Below are positions 54,333 through 64,000 of a stretch of DNA of 64,000 nt, in pieces. The notes under the pieces are model-generated. The model had not been told where the DNA came from. It saw only the letters and a list, made by a program, of their open reading frames with translations, and made no database searches. The DNA comes from Oscheius onirici. Lineage: Eukaryota > Nematoda > Chromadorea > Rhabditida > Rhabditidae. Within the stretch, counting starts at the first letter, position 1. Each line of letters begins with the position of its first letter. Location: assembly GCA_932521025.1 (NCBI GenBank), contig OW051468.1, forward strand, positions 744,064-808,063, given 5' to 3'. The position numbers were made by a program, and so were the translations under genes.

Positions 54333-56503
54333 TTAATCCTCTTCGGAATCGTCGAGCTCGAGGCCTTCCAAGTCCTGAAAATGATGTAAATTGAATAACT
54401 GGAAGTGATGAAGTAATTTTATCGAATTTTCAAGGAATTTTCCTAACATTTTAGACTGTTGTAAAATGGGGAAAAGAAGACGAAACAATGCGTTTTAGTA
54501 CCGTTTTAGCTAACTTTATCTGTCGACAAAATATCCTGAATTTGACAGGGAAACCAATATTCTCGAGCTCCAAATGTTTTGTAAAATGTTAAGTTTCGTC
54601 TTTCAGGTTAGCAAGTAAAAATTTAGAAACGGGCCCCTCACAAAGATGACGGACCCAACTAAAATTTGAGCAAGAAGGTAACAACTTGATTAGGGCCTAG
54701 GGATATCTGCTCTGGTCGTTTAGTGCATTTTTCCAAACAAAGTTCTGGTCAGAAGAGACGGACATCGGAGGAAATTTTCAAAATATTTGGTGTACAAATA
54801 TGAAATCAATGGGTCTTGAATACATTATAGCATTTTAAAAGTCAAACATTTTTCAACAGCCGCTGAAAAAGGCTATGTTTTTCACAAAGGAACGGTAGTA
54901 TAACAGCCAGACGAAGAAAAACGTCATCGCCGGCCAGTTGCGAAAGAATATGCCGCGCGGCATAATAATTTCCTCTCATCGCGATATGACAAAACTGACC
55001 TCGGTGTCGAAGAGCGACTCGTCAATTTCGACACTCTGCTCGATCAGGGCCACGTCAGACAGATTCAGCGTGGCATCCTTCAAGAAGAGCTGTCGGCCGG
55101 TCAAGCGGCCAGCCAGGGCGGCCTCTCGATCCTAAAAATCAACAAGTTGTATGGGTTAATCAATGTTTCCGCTGCTGCGAGCGAGCGAGAGAGACAAAAA
55201 AAGCAGCTGGGCGTGTGTACATAGGAACTCCGGGCTTGCTTATCGTTACGGGACGGAAAGAATGACGCATAGAGTATTCGGGGTTGCTCACTATGCTTGG
55301 TTGTTTTGTACGCAAAAGTACGATGAATTGATAGTATGCAAAGTGGCGTCAAATTGATATTTTGCACGCAAAAGTGCGTCAATCATCAGTGTACGCAAAG
55401 TTACCTCGACTATAAAGCTCCGTACGTAAAACCACGTTAGATTAGTGACTTGTACGAAAAGGAGTAGCAAATTTAACGTTTTGTACGCAAAACTGCGTCG
55501 AGTGTAAAATTCCGTACACAAAAATACGTGAAAATAGTGTCGTGTACGAAATTGGACATCTAATCGGACGTTTTGTACGCAAAACTACGTCAAATGCATG
55601 TTCTGTACACGTAAAAAAAGCTCAAAAATTACTCACTCTTTCCTGTTTCTCAACCAGCGCCTTCCGCTCCTTGTCAAATTTCTCCTTCCAGGCTTTGAAC
55701 GAGTCCGGAGTGACGACAGTTCCCTCAAAACGCTTCCTCTCCACGGCATCTTTTTTCTCCTTTTCCTCTTCGGCTATTTTCTCGGCTCGCTGCTTCAGCT
55801 CCTGCAGAAGGGTGCCGATTTCGTCCTGAAAACAACATTGTCAAAAATATCAAAGTTTTTGTTTTTTCCCGAAATAACGGCTTTTGTTACTCTCCATGGG
55901 TCATTTTAATCCAAAACTTGATAAAAAAAAAGCGTCCAAATGGCAATGATTGAGCGAAAAGTGAAAAAAAATGGATGAACCTGCCAAGGCTTGAAACTAG
56001 CCGATTCTCCACCATTTTTAACCAAAATTTCGACAAAACTGGCAAAACATAATGTGACTAAACGTTACTACCTGCATTGCACTGACAATGGAGAAGACCA
56101 TGACCATTCCGAGGTAAGTGTTGGCTTCTTCCTCGAGTTTCTGCAAAAATCTAAATTTTTAATCAAAAAGTTGGCTTACTTCTTTAATTTTCTGTATCCG
56201 TTCCTCGTCGAAAAGCTCCTCCAGGCCCTCTACGCTGATTTTTGGAATGACATCCGGATAAGTTTCGGGCAGCTCGATGAAGAGCGATATGTAAAAGTCC
56301 TCGTCCGATGAATTTTCCTCATCCTGCAAGATATTTCGTTATACAAGTTCCCTTTTTTATCCAAAAAAGCCTACCTGACACGATTTTAGATGAACACGGA
56401 GCGAAATATTCGGATATTCTTCAGCCTCAATTTCCAACTCATCTTCCTGGTAAATTGCTTGCAGGGCTTCGATTTCCTGCTCCTGCTGCTCCTTGTGATC
56501 CAT
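54333..56503 (-). CDS. RWD domain-containing protein 1 (RWDD1/DFRP2 type)
   Basis: 234 aa from exons 56375-56503, 56180-56323, 56072-56140, 55637-55825, 55000-55131 and 54333-54374, all phase 0. The RWD domain fills residues 1-115 ([52 protein letters not shown]). A charged helical region follows ([40 protein letters not shown]), then [15 protein letters not shown] and an acidic end ([13 protein letters not shown]). Human RWDD1 binds the GTPase DRG2 and stabilises it. The short same-strand gap to par-6 suggests a shared, trans-spliced transcript. Intron 4 carries a TACGCAAA tandem repeat. Confidence 0.92.
55305..55612. repeat. degenerate tandem repeat, TTTTGTACGCAAAA unit
   Basis: About eight units of roughly 34-40 bp, each with TTTTGTACGCAAAA(C/G)TGCGTC or a close variant followed by AT-rich filler, in RWDD1 intron 4. 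The core TGTACGCAAA appears at about 55308, 55410, 55476 and 55573, with changed copies between. Confidence 0.75.
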
Positions 56504-57171
56504 CTAAAAAGCTTATTTAGCAAGAAAAAATGAAGAAAAACGAGAGAAAAAGCAGTAAAAGAGAGCCTGAAAGAGAACAAACTTGGAAATGTCGTTCTTT
56601 TGAACTGGTGCGCAAACTGCCGCCGCAGGGAAATCGTGACGGGACCGAGGTATACCGCGAAGTCAAAATAACTTGTCTTCTGAGAATTGCCATTTTCAGG
56701 GTGTTTTCTAGATGAATTTTCACAATCTTTTCAAGAAAATTAGTAGAAAACCTTGAGAAAGTAAAGTAATACAAAAATTGATGAAAATTCGTGTTTTTGG
56801 ACGGATATAGAGGACATTTTGGCTGCCGAATGCCGTTGTCTCGAGGGGGCTATTTTTGCGAGCTGAAGATGGGGTTTTCTAGCTTCACAATGTTCTACAA
56901 ATTTGTAGAGCAGTAAAAATGCTACAACTTTTCAGAACATCACAAAACAAGAACGTGATTTCTTGAGGCTGAAAACGGTGGTCCGAGACAGAGACTGGGA
57001 AACAGACGATATTTGAATGAATACGATGCCTAATGACAATCAGAAGGTAATAAGTACAGTGTGAGTCATAGTCTGTCTCTTATCCGGGTCAGTATATCCC
57101 CCTTTCGGGGAGAAACCCTGCGCGGCCCGATCACGTTCACCTCTCTCGTCTTCCCTCGTCTCTTTTCGGGA
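56504..57171. other. divergent spacer, RWDD1/cysteine-rich gene
   Basis: Shared 5' region of RWDD1 (-) and the cysteine-rich gene (+). An ACAATGTTCTACAAATTTGTAG-type fold-back lies at 56880-56945. No exon seen. Confidence 0.5.
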
Positions 57172-59060
57172 ATGATTCACTTTCTATTCCTTTTCCTGAC
57201 CTTGACAGCTGTAGTCCTGACAGAAAGGTCAGACTGACACGGACAATAACAGGCTCTCTTTTCCAGATGTCCACCAACATTTGGAGAGTTCGAATGTCCA
57301 ACTGGATTTCTCTGTAAGGAGAACCAGTGTCTGACCAGGAATGGTGACCCATCCATTTCTTGTACTGCTGAAGTGAGAGAGCTTACCGTATATCTTCTAA
57401 TAGAAGCACCCCTGTACGCAATTACGTACACATTTTTTTCGGGTTGATAAATTTTTTTTCCCAACTTTCCGATTATTTTTCCCATACAGATAGACTTCTC
57501 AGCTACCAAGAAAATATGAAACATAAATTGAAAAATTAATTCTTCAAACCGAAAAAATTGTGTACGTAATTGCGTACAGGGGTGCTTCTATTAGAACTTA
57601 TACGGTATTTTTCTCCAAATGAACAGAATTTCAGGTAGACTGTTCAGAAGGAACAGTCTGTGTGGAAGGTAAATGTTATCCAATAACTACTGTCAAATGT
57701 AACAGGTCAGTCTCTGTCTCTCTGTCTCGCTGTCCCCTGTCCCTCTGTCACCCTGTCACTGACTCTCTGTCTCTTTCTCTCTGTCTATCTGACAGTCTGA
57801 CTCTGTCCCTCTGTCTCTCTGTCTCTCTGTCTCTCTGTCATTCTGTCTCTCTGTCATTCTGTCTCTCTGTCCCTCTGACTCTCTGTCCCTCTCCCTGTAC
57901 CAATTTCTAGTTCAGGCATGTTCTCGTAGCCGATTCCCAAGCAAAAAGCCTCGTCTCAGACTGTGGCAAGAAAGGAAAGTGTGTCAATGGACAGTGTGTA
58001 CATGACCGTAAGTCTTTACTTTTCTTCTGGAGAACCTTCTTCAGGCTGTGTCGGTATATCCTGTCCGGACGGAGAGCTCTGTAGAGACGGACAATGTGCC
58101 AAGATTGTAGACAGCTTCTGTCTAGGTCATGCCGATTGTGGTCCGACGATGGAGTGTAAGAGCAACAAGTGCCAGTTGAAGTAAGTTGTAGCGCATCTGA
58201 AACTACCGACTATGACGCGTCCAAAGAAGTCGGAAGCGCGCCGCATGCAAATATTAGTTTCCTCTGAGCATGTCCTTTGCTGGGAAGTTATACCATCGTT
58301 TTGGTTACTCAGAAAGCTTCAAAATGACACCGAACAACACTAGTTTTAAACATTGGGCTATAGGTTCTTTCCAGACCGGTCGAGCCAATCTGCAACTGTC
58401 AGCCTCACGAAATCTGTCATCATGGACAATGTTACCCCAATTCTCGTAGGTTTTGGTTGATAAAATAAAAGAGTCAGACTCTTTCAGAATGTACGTCAAT
58501 CTATTGTGGGCCCGGATCTTACTGTGTTGAGGGACAGTGTGTGAACGGTAAGAGACAGATAGTCAGAGAGACAGATAGTCAGAGGGACACCGAAACAAAG
58601 AGACAGAGAGACTTTCAGCGGTCGGTCTGGACTGTCGAGAAGACAGTTGCCACAGTAACACTGTCTGTGAGAACGGTGTCTGTGTCCTGGATCAGTGTCC
58701 CGGAAGATGTCCAGTTGATCAGGACTGTCGACAGGGACAGTGTCGTCTGATGGAAGGCCTTCCCTGTATTTCTGAATGCAAGGAACCTTATGAGTGCGTG
58801 GATGGTAGATGTAGAAGGAACGGTAAGTGTCTCTCTGTCTCTCTCTATCCTCAAATTCAGACTGCTACCGAAAAGTCTGCCAGCTGGGAGAAGCTTGTGA
58901 GGGCGGAAATTGTGTCCGGGTAGCGGGACGCTTCTGCACATGGGCTCCAAGAGACTGCGGTCATGCCTTCATTTGCAAGGAGAACAAATGTGAAGATCTT
59001 CTCCATGTCTTGCCACCAGGCAATGATCTCTCTCAAGGCAGTGGAAAAGCCAAACTCTAA
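57172..59060 (+). CDS. secreted cysteine-rich repeat protein (EB/CC-module-like)
   Basis: 331 aa from nine exons: 57172-57227, 57267-57372, 57635-57705, 57916-58007, 58045-58180, 58375-58445, 58488-58547, 58619-58822, 58861-59060. The first 17 residues (IHFLFLFLTLTAVVLT) are a signal peptide. The rest is about nine short modules of the form C-x(3-7)-C-x(4-6)-C-x(4)-C, such as CPTGFLCKENQC, CSEGTVCVEGKC, CPDGELCRDGQC, CNCQPHEICHHGQC, CGPGSYCVEGQC and CHSNTVCENGVC, mostly one or two per exon. This is the layout of nematode extracellular cysteine-rich proteins, often cuticle- or immunity-related, but no specific role can be read. AATAAA follows the stop by 12 bp. Confidence 0.85.
57384..57607. 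mobile_element. fold-back MITE (TAATAGAAG family)
   Basis: TACCGTATATCTTCTAATAG at the left, CTATTAGAACTTATACGGTA at the right, with inverted TACGCAATTACGTACA/GTGTACGTAATTGCG arms. The cleanest single copy of the family; it is in intron 2 of the cysteine-rich gene. Confidence 0.85.
57706..57912. repeat. intronic CT-rich microsatellite
   Basis: TCTCTGTCTCTCTGAC-type tandem repeat filling intron 3 of the cysteine-rich gene. Confidence 0.8.
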
Positions 59061-62000
59061 GAAGACCGAAGAATAAATGTATTGTTCCCCCATACCCAGC
59101 GGTCTTTCACCAGACTGCAGCCTCGCCATGCTGGAAGAGTGCAGGTGTACACCCAATAAGCTGCGATCCAAAAATTGGGAAATCGAGAGCAGATTTGCGA
59201 AATTGCATGTGTCTGTCGAGCCAGCGATCAGGCCATTTGGGGAAAAGATCAGAGATTGGATCATGTTTGGTTGGTCAATCCGTTTTGTGAACAGGCGATT
59301 AGAATCGGCCAAGAAAGTGATCTGAAACACGACATACTCGACTCATACTCTCTACCTGAGCCCAATATACTTTACCCACCTGAACTTCTTTTGCTTTCCC
59401 CAGAAAAGTCTAGGAGGACTCTTGTTTTCTCTATCTCTGATCGACCTAAATCTTTACTATCCGAACTGACCCCACAAGAGTACAAAACGGCATTTTCATA
59501 TCATGTTTGGTGTCATTTTGAAGCCTGAGCAAAAAAAACGATGAAATAGATTCCCAGGGCAGTGGACCTTTTCACAAGAATCTAGAAATTGCATGCGGCG
59601 CGCTTCCGACCCTGAGCGCGCCAGAATCAGTTTCAAAGTTTTAGAGTCGCCTCTCTAGAGCGTGAGTCATAAGAATATGCCTAGATTTTCTACTGTATCA
59701 AGACTTGACTCATACACTCCATCAAATTCTGACTCTACTCTTAGACTACTAGTAACTGACTCGTACTCAGAGCGAGAATCATTGGTTCTCTGATCGAGCT
59801 TGACTCATACTCTCTCTATCTGAACTCATGTTCATTCTACTCAGACAAGACTTGACTTATAATCTCTCTATCGTAACTGTTTGAACGTTGAATCAAGTCA
59901 GACTAGTATCTGATCAGTTCCTCTGAACTTTCCCCCTTTGTCCAGAAAAGTCGGAAGTCCGGAAGGACAAGATCCCACGCTCTCTAGGTTAATTCAGTCT
60001 ATTGACTCTTACCCTGTTTACCTTTTCCCCCCTGTTAGTTTGTAGTCAATTAGAGTCTGATTCTCTCCCTTCCCACGCGGGCTCTTCCTTTAGAAAAACG
60101 CAATTAGGATGACAGGAAATCAGAAGGCGAGAGAATGTGAAAACAGTCTGTGGTAGTGTTTTTCTCATCTAGGTCTAATGCATTAGGCATTGGTTGCTTG
60201 GGTATTCCCGAGTCGGAACCAAAGAACTGAAGCGAATCCCTGGAAATTAATCAGGAGAGAGCACGACTTTGTTCTTCAGTTCAAGAGAATATTATTATTT
60301 ATTTATTTCTATGATGAACATAGGCAAAGTTTATGAGAGGGGGAAATGAGGCTGTATGAAAATTACAGGTATAGGGCCATAAAAGGGGTGGCAAGAGGGG
60401 AAGGATATTGGAATCTGGGGTATAATAAAACGCGGGATAAAACATGGGGTAAGGAAAAATATACAACAGGGAAAGAAAGTTTGGGGGTCAACCTTGGCAG
60501 TAATCTATCTTCGATTTTGTTTTAGAAGTGAAAGGATGGCTCTATTTGTTTTAGGAATTTGTTTGTTTGATCTTGTAAGTATTTGAAACCTGGACCCCTC
60601 GGTGTGAAAAGAAATTGTAGATTTAACATTTGAAAGTTGCCAAATTTTGTGGGCATGTTTGGTGTCACATTGAAGCTTTTTGAGTAAAAAAGACGATGAA
60701 ATAATTTTCCAGGGCAGCAAACCTTCTCACAAAAATCAAGAAATTGCATGCGGCGCGCTTCTGATACTTGGAGCGCGCCAGAATCAGAAATTTCAGAGTC
60801 GTCTCTCCCGTTGGGCATTTGTAGTAAAAATGCCCTTGTTTGTGTACATTTTACCTTATTTGATCCGTCTGCCTTAACCAAATTCACAAAGATATCCCTT
60901 TCAGCCTTGAAACTCGATGCCTTCAGAACAATTTCTTCTTCTATGTACTTCGTCTGCCGATTTTCTGATCTTTGAAACTATTTTCAAGACTTTGATGTTT
61001 TTATTATGATAAAATCTAAAAAAAATTCAATTTCGGAAAAGAATCGGGCAGAAACGTGGAGAAAAGGGAAAAAAATCGAGTTTTTACGTTTCAAGGACCT
61101 ATTTGACAAGTTTCTACCAATTTTTTCGCTCTAAAACTCGTTCAGGGGATTTTCTACACAGAGAATACGATAAAATAGATGTCAAGCTCTATAGTGCACA
61201 CAAAAATAGTGCAAATTAGCTGGAATTCCTCGAAAAATCGCTAAACTGATCCTTGAGCTCTACTTGAAGCTAACGACTGAAAAATTGCTCTGAACCCCCT
61301 CAAAACTCAACTTTTCAACCCAATTCATCTACGAACAACTAATTAATCCGTCTGCAAGTCCACCGTTCGCATTTCTGCCACCCCCTCCTCTGCAGCCGCC
61401 TCTCCAAATCGAGATGTGGACCCCTCGGGCTACTCTTTGGCCTTTTTCCCGTCCTCTCCTCGGAGGTTTCCCCTCTCTTAGCTTCCGGACTAGAGCTAAC
61501 AGAGTAGAAAAAGTATAGAGAGCGCGGAAAGGACGAATAGACAAGTACCATGAATATTTCAGGTGTCTCGTAGAGCGACGGAGAAGCGGAACAGATGTAT
61601 ACTCCTACGATGTAAACATGTCAGTGCAGGCTGCTGGCTAGTAGTAAACTATTTTTGGCCAGCACGGGAGAAAAAAATTGGAGAGAAAAGAAGAGAAACC
61701 GGAAGAAAATGAACTTTTAAAAGGACGTTTGAGTTGGCGGTACAATTATAGGTACAAAAACTAGCGCGAATTTGAAATAACTTTGCTCCTATTTCGTCGT
61801 TTTTCTTCACATTCTCTCGTATTTTTCTCATTTTCAGCTCTTTCAGACTCAAGACACGATGAACAAACCGAAAATTAAAGCTATATTCACGAGAAAATGA
61901 AATTAACCGGCATTTATCCAACAAAATCGGATTAGCGCCCTTCCCAGAACGAATTTTGCTCGTTCTCTGCGCGTGCCCATCTCTAATGAACGTGAGAGGC

Positions 62001-63761
62001 TCATCCGGACAAAAAGGCACCGAGATTGTACTGAGAGCGGATTATTCTGGGAATTTTGAGGCAAACAGCCCAATTTTTGTCTGAAAAGAATGTTTTTCTG
62101 CCTTTCAAAAGACGGTCGGGCCATCACGCGATATTTCACATATATGTTTACGAGACAAGAAGAGGGAAGACGTCTGACTCACACCAAGTCTCAATTAATT
62201 GGCTTCCTGGTGGAAAAATGTCGAAGAAGTTCCTGTTCGAGGTGAGCCGGAGACTGAACGTTTTCAGAGTATTTTATAGATTTTTTGATGTTAAAGGGCA
62301 AAATTTCCGTCTTCAGATGCCCGAAAGCTGAATATGACCAAATGACCACCGTCTGAAGCTGTTTCCTCTCAATTGGCCTCTTTTCCCGATTCAGATAGGT
62401 CCAATTCTAGTTTCAAGTCACAAAAGGAAAAAAAATCACCGGCAAATTCCAATTGCAAAGCGAAAAGAGCTTTTTTCAGGTAAACTAAATTGACTAAATT
62501 GCTCCAATTTCAGCAAAACCCGGTGAATTTCACCAATAAAATGAACAGTTCCAACTCTACAATCAAGGGTCTTTCCTGCACATTTTCTCCTCAAATTCTT
62601 CTCCTTTTTCACTTCCTTCAGCATCTAACTTCCTCCACGCTTATCCAATTCCCCCACATATCAAACTTCCTCAAAATGCGAACCAGGAACCATCTTTTTG
62701 CCCTTTTCGATTATTACGGTCCATACGTGACAGCTGCCTCTAGCCTTTCGAAAACTTTCGTCTTTCTTTCTAAACATACGACGGGATCAATTTACGCACA
62801 GCGAGCGAATCGTCTTAGCGCGTGCGGGCGACAGGCTGTGCGTAAAGAAAAGCCAGTCCTCCAGGCGCGATTGATTTTATGGTGCGCTGACCGCTTAATA
62901 TTGGCCTCTCCTTTGATCAGATAGCCCTTAGGAGCGAGTGCTAGCGGGAGCGCGTGATCGATTCCCGGCTGCACGAGGCTGGCCGAATCCGGAAATTTGC
63001 GCGCTTCGTCGACCCTCAGAACAAGAAAAAATTGAGAGAACGAGACAAATTTACTCGTGTATGTCAATACCCCGAATACAAATACAATTAAATTGAGAGT
63101 GTGGGAGGTGACACAACAAAAAGAGAGAGGGGAGAACAAATTACTTAACACTGTCTTTTTGTCGCATCTTCCGTCCGGCGGAAAGACACGTTTTTTGTGG
63201 TGATCATAATGTTTTTGTGTACATTTTCTAGGCGTTTTTCTATTTTTATATACATTTTTTGTGAGATGTTTAAGGGAGGGAGAGGGAATACACCGTAAAT
63301 AGAGGCACAGGGCTTGAGGGAGAGAATTGAAGACGGCTATGGAACCCAACCCGAGAGCTGCTAATGACAAAAACTGAACCGCAAGAGAAAAAGTTCGAAA
63401 CAAGTGCTTAGTGAAAGAAACCATTGAAGTCGGCTAAGCACAGGGGCAGTCTTAGCCAGGCCGGAGCTCCCATTTGGTCCACCGTATGACCGGGAGGAAT
63501 GGCACGCCTAATGACAGCCCGCTGTGACTTTTGCGACAGAAACGGTAACTTTTAGGAGCCCGGAGGAGAAAAAAGACGAATGGAGCGTCGAGCAGTACCG
63601 TAGGTCTTCCCATTTGGTCCACCGTATGACCGGAAATAGTACGGACCCTCGACGCTCCAATAGGTACTTGATTCTGAGAACTTGGAAATAGTAACAACTA
63701 GCAAGCAGGGAGGAAGAATTGAAAAGGACTAGGGAAAACCCGAGAGAACCCACAAAAGTCC
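59061..63761. other. 4.7-kb gene-poor region with a dispersed duplicate
   Basis: A segment at about 59530-59632 (GACGATGAAATA-like start, then AAATTGCATGCGGCGCGCTTC and GCGCGCCAGAATCAG) is repeated at 60690-60796. Around 59340-59420 and 59800-59960 the phrases GACTCATACTCTCT and CCAGAAAAGTC recur, an old local duplication. An ATG at 62219 followed by seven codons and gtgagc could be a lone first exon, unsupported. Otherwise nothing. Confidence 0.5.
63466..63660 (-). promoter_or_regulatory. repeated 25-mer and stem-loop in the probable 3' UTR
   Basis: CCCATTTGGTCCACCGTATG followed by ACCGG occurs at 63471-63495 and again at 63609-63633. The second copy lies in the loop of an inverted repeat, TGGAGCGTCGAG (63581-63592) facing CTCGACGCTCCA (63648-63659). 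It lies downstream of the predicted stop at 63762 on the minus strand. Confidence 0.5.
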
Positions 63762-63893
63762 TTAGGACATTGAGCAAAAAGTGATGAAGGCGACCAGGAT
63801 GGCAGATGTGTAGAGGTCGAGAGGCACAAAGTTCTGATGGCTGCTGCTGCTGCTAGAGGCGAAGGATTGGGGCACTGTGCTTGAACATCTTCT
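63762..63893 (-). CDS. probable terminal exon with hydrophobic C-terminus
   Basis: On the minus strand, after an acceptor CTCCGCAG near 63900, the frame reads SSTVPQSFASSSSSSHQNF then VPLDLYTSAILVAFITFCSMS and stop TAA at 63762-63764. A Ser-rich stretch then a 15-residue hydrophobic tail at the very end resembles a GPI-attachment signal or tail anchor. The rest of the gene would lie beyond 64000. Another minus-strand frame is also open here for 92 codons, so the call is tentative. Confidence 0.4.
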   Translation of the reverse strand, partial: RRCSSTVPQSFASSSSSSHQNFVPLDLYTSAILVAFITFCSMS

Positions 63894-64000
63894 GCTGCGG
63901 AGACAGAATTCGGAAGAAGTGGCTCGATCGAGGTTAGGCTTGAGACGAGGAGGGTGTTGTATGTACAGACAGCCACGTCATGGAATTCTGAAAAATTCGG

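Noticed and set aside
59175..59528. 117-codon frame downstream of the cysteine-rich gene
   Set aside because: It overlaps an old local duplication (GACTCATACTCTCT phrases), has no splice support and no recognised motif.
62219..62242. possible first exon MSKKFLFE followed by gtgagc
   Set aside because: Only eight codons, and no following exon could be found in phase.

Overview
The window looks like nuclear DNA of a free-living rhabditid-type nematode. Genes have many small exons with gtaagt/gtgagt donors and ttttcag acceptors, and many introns are only 36-45 nt. There are worm-type (WAGO-like) Argonautes, two gene pairs spaced like trans-spliced operons, and dense fold-back MITEs with GA/CT-rich intronic microsatellites. 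I cannot name the species.

Layout. 0.4-2.8 kb (+): a TENT5/FAM46 non-canonical poly(A) polymerase. 3.5-4.1 kb (-): a decayed non-LTR reverse transcriptase. 4.2-6.2 kb (-): a DGAT2-family acyltransferase. 6.4-8.1 kb (-): an SDR9C/RDH-type dehydrogenase. 9.0-10.0 kb (+): a four-helix membrane protein. 10.5-16.7 kb (-): a complete 940-residue Argonaute (called Ago1 here). 18.8-33.4 kb: a rearranged RNAi-related block, described below. 34.4-36.9 kb (+): a C2H2 zinc-finger protein. 38.5-40.2 kb (+): a DRAM/TMEM150-type membrane protein. 42.4-42.7 kb (+): a small FAM174-like protein. 43.5-45.7 kb (+): medium-chain acyl-CoA dehydrogenase. 46.0-47.6 kb (-): two small membrane proteins. 52.4-54.1 kb (-): PAR-6. 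54.3-56.5 kb (-): RWDD1, just upstream of PAR-6. 57.2-59.1 kb (+): a secreted cysteine-rich repeat protein. 63.8 kb (-): probable last exon of a gene running off the window.

The centre (18.8-34.2 kb) is the unusual part. A second Argonaute (Ago2), on the minus strand, has its N-terminal exons at 32.8-33.35 kb and its PAZ/MID exons at 18.8-21.0 kb. What was one intron is now about 11.8 kb. That intron holds (i) a 5.07-kb satellite of 22- and 31-bp units whose orientation flips at 21,791, with an 809-bp higher-order period, (ii) an oppositely transcribed gene fusing an Argonaute N-terminal region to a retrotransposon endonuclease/reverse-transcriptase remnant in a single open frame, (iii) a 944-bp perfect-looking hairpin with 322-bp arms, and (iv) a second truncated copy of Ago2 exons. 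Ago2 also carries an in-frame stop and lacks the PIWI core, so it is probably a pseudogene that could still be transcribed. A 199-bp TATA promoter/5' leader segment is duplicated in front of both the Argonaute-retrotransposon fusion and the zinc-finger gene.

Functional themes: the lipid enzymes (DGAT2, MCAD), the polarity module (PAR-6) and the membrane proteins look conserved and ordinary. The Argonaute cluster, with its satellite, hairpin and captured fragments (including 51 bp of TENT5 coding sequence antisense within an Ago1 intron), looks like a young locus able to make double-stranded or antisense RNA. Exon boundaries were placed by hand from splice signals, reading phase and family conservation; no alignment or search was run.
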